From an uncultured Blautia sp. (GTDB taxonomy: Bacteria; Bacillota; Clostridia; Lachnospirales; Lachnospiraceae), in NCBI GenBank assembly GCA_946629475.1, contig CAMOXX010000074.1, positions 1 to 11,079 of the forward strand: a stretch of DNA of 11,079 nucleotides, given 5' to 3'. Of this stretch, positions 1 to 6,867 are shown one piece after another. Within the stretch, counting starts at the first letter, position 1, and each line of letters opens with the position of its first letter. Both the position numbers and the translations under genes were made by a program. The notes beneath the pieces are model-generated. The model was given only the letters and a program-made list of their open reading frames with translations, had not been told where the DNA came from and ran no database searches.

Positions 1-169
1 TTTCCCTGATTTCTTTACACAGCAAAACAAGCTCTTTCTCCCTCGGAAAAGCGCTGTACAGATGAAACAGAAGCCCTGTCCATGTACCTTTATTATACTC
101 TCTGGTAATCTCATCCAGCTGCACGGCCAACGGCTTATTGTGTGAATAACGAACCATGATCTGCTTCAT
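1..169 (-). CDS. 5' end of a further gene, possibly a FIST-type sensory protein (cut by window edge)
   Basis: This is an open frame of 56 codons that starts with ATG at 169 and runs off the window. The peptide begins MKQIMVRYSHNKPLAVQLDE and stays open to the edge. The start is supported by a GGAGG at 183-179, 9 nt upstream. An in-frame ATG at 157 is possible but has no such site. The frame overlaps the last 35 bp of the preceding EAL gene, an arrangement typical of translational coupling in one operon. The pattern of a short beta strand, a helix with YxxxxxxLxxQLDEIxxEY-like spacing, then a hydrophobic strand (GLLFHLYSAF) resembles the start of FIST-type sensory domains that Clostridia often attach to GGDEF/EAL proteins. 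That family call is an inference from a short fragment. The existence of the gene is much safer than its identity. Confidence 0.65.
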   Translation of the reverse strand, partial: MKQIMVRYSHNKPLAVQLDEITREYNKGTWTGLLFHLYSAFPREKELVLLCKEIRE

Positions 170-1853
170 CAGCCAAACCCTCCAAAACAGTAACCGCTTG
201 TTTCTCTTCCAGCTTTTTTTCAAAATCAGCCACAGGCATGGGCCTGTCAAACAGAAATCCCTGTGCGATCCTGCATCCGTAATTACGCATGATTTCCAGC
301 TGTTCTTCCGTCTCGACTCCTTCCGCCACACATATGAGTCCGATCTCATGGGCCATGGCAATCACATGGGCAAACATGTGGTTGCCCCTTTCCTCCTCCG
401 CGTCTGAGGGAAGGATGCTTTTGTCCAGCTTCAGCACGTCCCACGGGATCTGTTTGATCAGGTTCAGGGAGGAATACCCGACTCCGAAGTCGTCCACGGA
501 AGTGGCGATCTCTGCCTCCTGAAGCTGGCCGACTACACGCTTCAGGTCACGGAACTCCACATCTGTTGTGGTTTCCGTCAGCTCAATCTCAATCAGCCCG
601 CGGGGGACATGGTTCGCATCTATGATGGACACAATATGCTCAAACAGTTTTTTATCCGACATGTGCATGCGTGAGAGGTTCACGGAAATCCGGACCGGCT
701 GCTTCCCTTCATCCAGCCAGCGGCGGATATCCTTGCAGACATGATCGAGCATATAGAAATCCAGGCGGCAGATATCATTCCCCCGTTCCAGTATCGGGAT
801 AAACTCCATGGGAGGGATGATATCCCCTTTCCATATCCATCTGCAAAGGGCTTCTGCCCCTACAATCTTTCGGGACTGGATGTCCACCTTTGGCTGGTAA
901 TACACCACGATATTTTCATTTTCAAGAGCTTTATTGAATTTCCGCTGGACCTTTGCGGCATGTTTCTTTTCCTGCAGGAAACTCTGGTCATAGAAGATAA
1001 TATCGGGATGATTATCTCTTTTTGCGATCTGATAGGGCGGGATAATCCTCTCCATCACGCCTCCCGGGTTTGGGATCCTGTCGCCTTCCGTAAAGGAACA
1101 GACTCCGGCAAAGGCTGAGATTTCTGCTTCCTGTTCCGGTTCCTCCCCATATCGGACGGATGCGCCGTGCAGGATCTCTGTCACCGCACCCAGTTTCTCC
1201 GTAGAAAACAAAAGGACAAAGTTATCCCCTCCGAGGCGGCAGACGATTCCTTCCTTTCCCATTGCCTTCTCCAGCATTTTGCCATAGTTTCTTAAAACGA
1301 TATCTCCATTTTCCTTGCCCGCCTGCTCATTGACGGCCGAAAAATGTTTAAGATCGATCCTTGCCCCCGTCCATCCGGCGAGTCCTCCCTGAGCCAGCAG
1401 TCTCCCGATCCTCGAGTAAAATAAACGGATGTTTTTATAGCCGTCATTGTCATAATACATCAGCCGTTCTATGATCTTCTCCTGCCGTGGACGGTTCAGG
1501 CAGGTGAGCATCATGCGCTGGATGATGTCCACTTTCTTTCTTTCCGGTTCTGTCAGCGGCTGCGCCCCTTCCGCCTGAAACACATCACAGGTAATGATCA
1601 TGCCCGTCGGGGAAACAAGCCTTCTGGACGCGATGAGGAAATGCTTCTCTCCGGAGTCATAGCACACAAACGGTTCTCCGTCTCCTTTGCGCTCATGCTC
1701 TGCGTCCGCATAAAACGTAGTTACCCCTTTCGAAACGCGGAGGGTTTTACAAAGCTGTCCCAATATATCATAGATAGCCGGAAGATCGAATTCCTCCAGG
1801 TTTGTCATCAGGTCCGTCAGTTTTTCAAACGGAGAGAGCATATCCGGTTCCAC
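135..1853 (-). CDS. Soluble GAF-like / degenerate GGDEF / EAL protein, predicted c-di-GMP phosphodiesterase
   Basis: 572 residues with no membrane segment, so probably cytosolic. Residues about 20-120 look like a divergent GAF-type sensory fold (inference). Residues about 130-290 are a GGDEF domain whose signature is GGDNF (208-212). The metal Asp (D167) is kept, but the near-invariant fourth Glu is Asn, so cyclase activity is doubtful and a GTP-binding regulatory role is possible. Residues about 303-550 are an EAL domain with the expected catalytic set: YYQPKV near 318, EAL at 334-336, N392, E424/E427 in IELTE, DDFGVGYSSL at 454-463, K475, EGVE at 511-514 and Q531. It should hydrolyse c-di-GMP to pGpG. 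The start is GTG at 1853, preceded by AAAGGAGG at 8-nt spacing; the in-frame ATG at 1841 lies too far away. It is the last complete gene of the run, 130 bp after the 7TM-EAL gene. Confidence 0.93.
   Translation of the reverse strand: MEPDMLSPFEKLTDLMTNLEEFDLPAIYDILGQLCKTLRVSKGVTTFYADAEHERKGDGEPFVCYDSGEKHFLIASRRLVSPTGMIITCDVFQAEGAQPLTEPERKKVDIIQRMMLTCLNRPRQEKIIERLMYYDNDGYKNIRLFYSRIGRLLAQGGLAGWTGARIDLKHFSAVNEQAGKENGDIVLRNYGKMLEKAMGKEGIVCRLGGDNFVLLFSTEKLGAVTEILHGASVRYGEEPEQEAEISAFAGVCSFTEGDRIPNPGGVMERIIPPYQIAKRDNHPDIIFYDQSFLQEKKHAAKVQRKFNKALENENIVVYYQPKVDIQSRKIVGAEALCRWIWKGDIIPPMEFIPILERGNDICRLDFYMLDHVCKDIRRWLDEGKQPVRISVNLSRMHMSDKKLFEHIVSIIDANHVPRGLIEIELTETTTDVEFRDLKRVVGQLQEAEIATSVDDFGVGYSSLNLIKQIPWDVLKLDKSILPSDAEEERGNHMFAHVIAMAHEIGLICVAEGVETEEQLEIMRNYGCRIAQGFLFDRPMPVADFEKKLEEKQAVTVLEGLADEADHGSLFTQ
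179..183 (-). promoter_or_regulatory. Ribosome binding site of the partial gene, inside the upstream CDS
   Basis: The minus strand reads GGAGG here, 9 nt before the ATG at 169. It lies inside the coding sequence of the preceding EAL gene. It is the main evidence that the overlapping frame at the window edge is a real gene, and it fixes its start. Confidence 0.6.
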
Positions 1854-1870
1854 GAAAGGTTCCTCCTTTC
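1854..1870 (-). promoter_or_regulatory. Shine-Dalgarno site inside a small hairpin before the GTG start
   Basis: The minus strand reads GAAAGGAGGAACCTTTC directly before the GTG. GAAAGG and CCTTTC form a perfect 6-bp stem with an AGGAA loop. Half of the AGGAGG core is in the stem and half in the loop. Folding would partly mask the ribosome binding site and end flush against the start codon. That could throttle translation or make it sensitive to temperature or to a bound factor. The stem is short, so the effect may be small. Confidence 0.45.
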
Positions 1871-1921
1871 ATTGCAGATTCCTGTATTAATTGACACAGT
1901 GTTTTCTGATAAATTGGTAAT

Positions 1922-1940
1922 TGTTCAGTCAAGCTGAACA
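1922..1940 (-). other. Perfect inverted repeat (7-bp stem, 5-nt loop) in the gap between two EAL genes
   Basis: The minus strand reads TGTTCAG-CTTGA-CTGAACA. It lies in the 130-bp gap 1854-1983. No T-tract follows it, so it is not an intrinsic terminator. It could be an operator, an mRNA-stabilising or processing hairpin, or chance. The rest of this gap shows only the ribosome binding site hairpin and no convincing promoter. Confidence 0.4.
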
Positions 1941-1983
1941 GTTGCGTATATTGTTCCATATGTACAGCCGGATCACCTGCTGT

Positions 1984-3876
1984 TCATCCGCCGTACATAT
2001 ACTTCTGTGCAAACTGATCAATGGGAACGGGGCGAGAGTATACAAATCCCTGCAGGTAATCACATCCGATCCGGCTCATGACCTCTGCCATGTCCTCCGA
2101 CTCTATGCCCTCAGCCGTGATCTGAAACCCCATGGCCTTAAAGGTCTGGACCATGGACGGAAGCAGAATATCCCTTTTTTCAAAATAATCCCAGACGATG
2201 CTCATATCCAGCTTGATATTGGAGAAGGCAAACTGCTTGATCCGGTTCAGGTTGGAATATCCCTTTCCATAGTCATCAAGGGAGAACTGAAAGCCATGCT
2301 CCATAAGATTATTCACCTGGTGTGAAAACTCCGGGGAATCCGACATGGCTTCCTCGGTCAGCTCCAGATGAATCCTCTCCGTGCCGACCTGATAATCTTC
2401 CAGTATGGAGACGATATTGGAGGCCAGGCCCAGGTTCATGCACTGGAGAGGGGAAAGGTTGACGTTGATCCACTCGATCCCATAGTCCTGTGGATGGTAC
2501 TCCCGGATAAACCGGCAGACCTTATTCAGGACCTGCCTTCCGATTGCACTGATCTCACCGATATTCTCCGCCATAAAGATGAATTCATCCGGAAAGACAA
2601 TCTGGCCTTCGTCGTCCCGGATACGGGCCAGGGCCTCCGCGCAGATCACCTTCTTTGTGCCGCTGTCCACGATCGGCTGCAGGAACACCTCCACTGTGTC
2701 TTCCTTCAAAGCTCTTTCCAGTGCCTTTTTGACACGGATCACATGCTGCACCTCATGGATATACTCCTGCCCGATAACCTTGTTTCCCTTCCCTGATCCG
2801 GCTTCCCCTAAAGCCATATAGAAATACGTCAGAATTGCATCGTCATCGTTCAGTTCCGGTATCGCCTCCATGTATACAAATCCAACGTCCAGAAACAGGT
2901 TTGTCCCTTCCGTTTTCCATGCCTTTACAAACCGGCTGGAAATTGTTTCCTTCATGCTGCCCGGATCCATGGGGCTGTCCCCTGCCAGGGCAAAGCATCC
3001 GCTGCGCAGATAGTACACAGCATAATCCGGAAATGTCTCCTTGAGATAGCGGGTAATAAGGTCAATGCCCCTGTCTACCTGCGATCCGCCAAACATTCCC
3101 CTCATCCCTATATAATTTTGTACCGCGATACCCAGTACATAATACTCCTTTTTCTGTGCCATTTCGGACAGGTGAACCTTAAAGCCCCTTTGATTAAACC
3201 CGACTCCGCGGTCCGACAGATACAGATCCGGGTTCTGGAAAGCAATAAAGATAATAATGATGGCAAACAGACAGAACAGGTTCATCAGAAGATACTGTGG
3301 GAAAAGGATCCTGAATATATTTCCCGCCAGAAGGAACCCATTGTAAAGAAGAATACTCACATACTGGAGCCTTCCCCGCAGCCGGCTTTTATATTTTGAG
3401 GCCAGCAGTACCGATCCTGCTATGCATAACAGGAAGCACACATAAAGGACATTATACGCCGGGCCTTTGTGATAGCCATCTGCATCAATCCGGAAAATGC
3501 TGCCATTCCATATGCTCGAAACAGCCAGAAGCTCTGAGAGGACAAATACTGCATCGGGCAGATATTCCATGAAGGAATGGGCACTTCTTTCCAGCTGCAG
3601 CGCATGGACCGTAAACAGGAAAAAACAGTATATGCGCAGAAGGAACAGGACAAAGAAAGCCATATTCAATCCGTACAGAATCCCTGCCTGATAGTCCGGA
3701 TAGTGCATGTCTACTTCACTCGCCAGTACATCAAACAGAATCACCAGGCAGTCCACGATGATGATTTCCTGAAAACTCCGGTTTGTGCGGATCGGAAGGC
3801 GGGGCCTGGCCAGGTAGTAAAACTGAAAAATCAAAAGAACCAGAAAGCTTGGCACAATATAATCATAGTACCACAT
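1984..3876 (-). CDS. 7TM membrane protein with vestigial GGDEF and intact EAL, predicted c-di-GMP phosphodiesterase
   Basis: 630 residues. Hydrophobic stretches at about 8-22, 37-52, 68-90, 106-122, 142-160, 170-191 and 196-214 give an N-terminal 7TM-like sensory module. Residues about 222-365 follow the GGDEF fold (GFNQRGF at its start), but the signature is reduced to RSGCF (291-295) and the metal Asp position in LGIAVQNY is Ala251, so it cannot be a cyclase. Residues about 380-628 are an EAL domain with LQPIVD at 399-404, EAL at 414-416, N473, E505/E508 in LELTE, DDYGKGYSNL at 534-543 (canonical is DDFGTGYSSL, both Asp kept), K555, EGIE at 589-592 and Q609. Phosphodiesterase activity is therefore likely. 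The ATG at 3876 is preceded by GGGAGG with about 10-nt spacing. It starts 128 bp after the membrane cyclase gene. The membrane ligand is unknown. Confidence 0.92.
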   Translation of the reverse strand: MWYYDYIVPSFLVLLIFQFYYLARPRLPIRTNRSFQEIIIVDCLVILFDVLASEVDMHYPDYQAGILYGLNMAFFVLFLLRIYCFFLFTVHALQLERSAHSFMEYLPDAVFVLSELLAVSSIWNGSIFRIDADGYHKGPAYNVLYVCFLLCIAGSVLLASKYKSRLRGRLQYVSILLYNGFLLAGNIFRILFPQYLLMNLFCLFAIIIIFIAFQNPDLYLSDRGVGFNQRGFKVHLSEMAQKKEYYVLGIAVQNYIGMRGMFGGSQVDRGIDLITRYLKETFPDYAVYYLRSGCFALAGDSPMDPGSMKETISSRFVKAWKTEGTNLFLDVGFVYMEAIPELNDDDAILTYFYMALGEAGSGKGNKVIGQEYIHEVQHVIRVKKALERALKEDTVEVFLQPIVDSGTKKVICAEALARIRDDEGQIVFPDEFIFMAENIGEISAIGRQVLNKVCRFIREYHPQDYGIEWINVNLSPLQCMNLGLASNIVSILEDYQVGTERIHLELTEEAMSDSPEFSHQVNNLMEHGFQFSLDDYGKGYSNLNRIKQFAFSNIKLDMSIVWDYFEKRDILLPSMVQTFKAMGFQITAEGIESEDMAEVMSRIGCDYLQGFVYSRPVPIDQFAQKYMYGG

Positions 3877-3897
3877 CCCATGTCATCCTCCCAAATT

Positions 3898-3914
3898 GAA
3901 GCCCGACGGGCTTC
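3898..3914 (-). other. GC-rich hairpin just upstream of the 7TM-EAL ribosome binding site
   Basis: GAAGCCC and GGGCTTC form a perfect 7-bp stem around a 3-nt loop (GTC on the minus strand), in the 128-bp gap 3877-4004. It ends about 5 nt before the GGGAGG of the next gene and is not followed by a T-run. It could pause RNA polymerase, stabilise or separate mRNA segments, or affect translation. A weaker upstream inverted repeat (AACTG/CAGTT, around 3938-3967) lies in the same gap. No promoter stands out. Confidence 0.45.
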
Positions 3915-4004
3915 GGCTCAATATTATCGATCAGGTAACTGCAAAGGAACTTGTAAATGCACAGTTGCCATACCAATTCAGGCATAAGTGCTATTGTATG
4001 TTTT

Positions 4005-5105
4005 TTATGCCACGATCTGGTTGCGTCCATTGATCTTCCCCATATACAGCTTCCTGTCCGCTTCATCGAGCAGTTCCTCCAGGGAAGAACGGAAATCATT
4101 CTCGGCAATACCGATCGTTACAGTAATATGAAGTGTTTCCTCTTTGTAATCCAAATTCATTATCCCGACCGCCAGATGCACGTCAAAAAGAATATCCTTT
4201 GCCTCATCCAGATTTTTCCCGGGAAGAAAAAAGCAAAACTCCTCGCCTCCCCACCGGCATACGCTGTACTGGCCATGGGAAGCTGATAAAAACTTTTCGG
4301 AAATCTTCTGCAGGACATAGTCTCCGCATGCATGTCCATAGGTATCATTCACCTGCTTAAAATGATCGATATCCGCGATCCCGATACTGAATATGTCCTT
4401 TGGATATTTCACAGAGTATTCCTGGAGGCGTTCCATCATGGGACGGCGGTTTGGAAGCTTTGTCAGAGGATCTGTATCTGCCTGCCTTTGCAGCTTTTCA
4501 TTGTCCAGAAGAAGGTGGAGCTCTTCTTTTTGAATGTTGGAGCTGAAAATGACAAAACAGAATGCCAGCATCACATAAAACGTCAGGCTGTTGAACATCT
4601 GGAATCCGATACTCTCTCGTTGATTCAGGGCTATGACTGGCATATGGCTGATCGTATACACGAACAGGCACATGCGTATACAAAGGAGCAGCATGGCGTT
4701 TATCATTTTTTTCCATGGCTTTTCATAAATATTAAAAACCTGAAGCAGTAAAAGCACTACCAGGAAATGTTGTCCGCCGTATTCCCATCCGAAGGTACGG
4801 ATATACCAGATGGTCCAGCAGAGGATGACGGCAGCAAATCCATAGAAGCTGAAAAAAATGTTTACCCGGCCATTGGATGCCAGGCATATGAGAATACCGC
4901 ATAATAACGCAGGCGGCATAATAAACCACTTTCCTGTACCCCAGTGAAGAAGAAACAGATTCATCAAAAAATAGATACTCAGTATGGCTTCGCTCCCGGC
5001 CAAAGCATGCCTGTAATAATCAGGCATTGTACGGCTTCCTTTAGGGGTTTCCTGATTGAAAAATTCCTTAATATATGTCTTAAGCGTCCTTATGTATCCG
5101 TACAT
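4005..5105 (-). CDS. Multi-pass membrane diguanylate cyclase (GGEEF)
   Basis: 366 residues. About six hydrophobic segments (near 38-54, 62-77, 83-101, 112-126, 135-152 and 172-188) form an uncharacterised membrane sensor. A charged, probably coiled-coil linker (188-210) leads to a GGDEF domain at about 209-366. Key parts are all present: DPLTKLPNR at 212-220, D245 in ADIDHFK, NDTYGH, GD at 261-262, GGEEF at 286-290 and a late EADRKLYMGK. It should make c-di-GMP from two GTP. The place where an RxxD inhibitory site would sit reads HGQY (277-280), so product inhibition through that site is not expected. The ATG at 5105 has an AAGAGGA box about 8 nt upstream, and the gene overlaps the preceding cyclase by 26 bp, suggesting coupled translation. 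What it senses cannot be told. Confidence 0.93.
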   Translation of the reverse strand: MYGYIRTLKTYIKEFFNQETPKGSRTMPDYYRHALAGSEAILSIYFLMNLFLLHWGTGKWFIMPPALLCGILICLASNGRVNIFFSFYGFAAVILCWTIWYIRTFGWEYGGQHFLVVLLLLQVFNIYEKPWKKMINAMLLLCIRMCLFVYTISHMPVIALNQRESIGFQMFNSLTFYVMLAFCFVIFSSNIQKEELHLLLDNEKLQRQADTDPLTKLPNRRPMMERLQEYSVKYPKDIFSIGIADIDHFKQVNDTYGHACGDYVLQKISEKFLSASHGQYSVCRWGGEEFCFFLPGKNLDEAKDILFDVHLAVGIMNLDYKEETLHITVTIGIAENDFRSSLEELLDEADRKLYMGKINGRNQIVA

Positions 5106-6861
5106 ATGTGATTCCTCTTATTTCCTTCTTATACTGGGGATGACTTGCATAGAACCGTTCTTTGTCCTCGTACATGAGCCTGTCTGCCCTCTTAAGTACA
5201 CTCTGTGTATCTGTATCTGTTTCCGGGTCAAAGATCGCAAGCCCTTTCGAAAGACTTACTATTTCCCAGGGATGCTTTGCCTGCTCCTTTGAACGCTCCT
5301 GCAGGTCGACCAGTCTGCCGATCAGCTCACGGCGGTGGTCATAATCTCCGCCCTGCAAAATGGCTGCAAATTCGTCTCCCCCCAGGCGGAATACCGGGCT
5401 GTGGGAAAAAACCTCGCAGATGGAACGGCAGGCGTTCCGAAGGTATATGTCTCCTTTTTCATGTCCGTACGTGTCATTGATATCCTTCAGGTCATTGCAG
5501 TCAAACATCACAATGCCAAAGACCGGAAGGCTCTCAAGGGACTGCATCCGGATCTGGTCGTCCAGCATGACTGCGGAAATATCGAAAGCCCCTTTGTTTT
5601 TTACCCGTGTCAGGGCATCAACATAAGCCTTGCTGTTCAGATCACTGATATATACCTTAAGATGATCCACCAGCTGCTGGAAAGACCGGGTCAGCACACC
5701 AATCTCATCGTTTTTATCATAGGCCAGCTTAATGTCATAGTTTCCCCGTACCAATTCCTGGGAAGCCTGGGTAAGCCCGGTCAGCGGGGCGATGATCGAC
5801 TTTGTCATAAGCGTATTCACAAGGATAAATCCCCCCATGATCAGGCACGCGGCAACCGCAATATTCCACAGCATCTTTATCCAGGTTGCATTGATCTCCG
5901 ACTCAGGTGCTATCAGCAGCAGGACCAGGTCGTTGGCCAAAACCGAACAGGCTGCATTTTTTGCTGTTCCATTGTATATATACTCGGCAAATACAGGCAC
6001 ATTGCCCTGTTTTTCCTGCAGGGCTTTGGCCAGCGCTTCGTTAAACTCCTCCAGTTTTCCGCCTTCTCCGAGCTTTGGATGGTATATGATATTTCCTTCC
6101 AGATCTGTCAGGCAAAGATATCCTGTCTGATAAATGACAACGTCATCGAGCTGGCTGATCATAGTCGCAAAATCGATATCCATCCCGATGACTCCTATGA
6201 AAGTTCCGGAGACAAAAATGGGAACCACATAGGAAAACACCTTTGTATGGTCATTCGCATTATAATAAGGTATGAGCCAAAGGGGTCTTCCCCTGTGCAG
6301 CGGTTCATAATACCATACCGCATATTCTTCATCAGACTCGCTCTCCGCTACCGGCTGGTACATTTCTCCCTCTGTAAAGGACTGATATCCGATTCGTGTA
6401 TAGAAAAAGCCATGCTCCTTCCGGCTGATCTCAGGCGATATTTGAAAATAATAGGATATGATTCCTTTCGTATGGTTTGCAACGCTCTTAATCACGGAGA
6501 GGATATTACGGGTATAATCAGAAATATACCGGTCGAGTTCCAGCTGCTGCGCACTGTCCCAGTCGCGGTCCTGATCTTCCGCTTCCATCCCTCCCATTCC
6601 CAGCACACCGCCGTCAAACAGTCTGATGTCGTCCATATTTTCCCCTGCGTAACGGGCGACCATATTGACCGACTGTTCTATGCTTTTGATATATTCATCG
6701 ATGGATTTCCTCCGGTTATCGCAAAGCAGGGTCATTTGTGCTCGGGAATTTCTTACGCCTTCCCTGCGTACAGAAAACAGGACAATGGTCCCAATGGCTA
6801 TCACGCTGATCAGAATAGCCGATACCGTCAGTATGCTCACTTTTTTCTGTATAGAGTGCAT
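5080..6861 (-). CDS. Double-Cache / HAMP / GGDEF diguanylate cyclase
   Basis: 593 residues. TM1 is at about 10-31, an extracellular region at about 35-325, TM2 at about 329-351, HAMP at about 352-405 and GGDEF at about 410-575. The extracellular part has dCache_1 features: WYYEPLHRG, then PLWLIPYYN at 193-201, then IFVSGTFIGVIGMDID. The Arg two residues before the W-Y of the known amino-acid-binding dCache motif is absent (AVWYY), so the ligand is probably not a free amino acid by that mode. The cyclase is complete: DALTRVKN, D454 in FDCNDLKDINDTYGH, GD at 470-471 and GGDEF at 494-498. The I-site position reads FSHS, so RxxD product inhibition is absent. The gene starts 6 bp after the stop of the binding lipoprotein gene, using GAGGAG within the end of that gene as ribosome binding site. 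That tight coupling suggests the two proteins act together. Confidence 0.95.
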   Translation of the reverse strand: MHSIQKKVSILTVSAILISVIAIGTIVLFSVRREGVRNSRAQMTLLCDNRRKSIDEYIKSIEQSVNMVARYAGENMDDIRLFDGGVLGMGGMEAEDQDRDWDSAQQLELDRYISDYTRNILSVIKSVANHTKGIISYYFQISPEISRKEHGFFYTRIGYQSFTEGEMYQPVAESESDEEYAVWYYEPLHRGRPLWLIPYYNANDHTKVFSYVVPIFVSGTFIGVIGMDIDFATMISQLDDVVIYQTGYLCLTDLEGNIIYHPKLGEGGKLEEFNEALAKALQEKQGNVPVFAEYIYNGTAKNAACSVLANDLVLLLIAPESEINATWIKMLWNIAVAACLIMGGFILVNTLMTKSIIAPLTGLTQASQELVRGNYDIKLAYDKNDEIGVLTRSFQQLVDHLKVYISDLNSKAYVDALTRVKNKGAFDISAVMLDDQIRMQSLESLPVFGIVMFDCNDLKDINDTYGHEKGDIYLRNACRSICEVFSHSPVFRLGGDEFAAILQGGDYDHRRELIGRLVDLQERSKEQAKHPWEIVSLSKGLAIFDPETDTDTQSVLKRADRLMYEDKERFYASHPQYKKEIRGITYVRIHKDA

Positions 6862-6867
6862 CCTTCG

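Noticed and set aside
1841..1853. ATG at 1841 as start of the soluble EAL protein
   Set aside because: It would place the strong AAAGGAGG about 20 nt away. The GTG at 1853 has ideal spacing, so it was preferred.
1908..1932. Promoter with TTGACT (minus strand, 1932-1927) for the soluble EAL gene
   Set aside because: At 16-18 nt downstream there is no acceptable -10 (reads around TCAGAA), and the hexamer overlaps an inverted repeat. Not strong enough to list.
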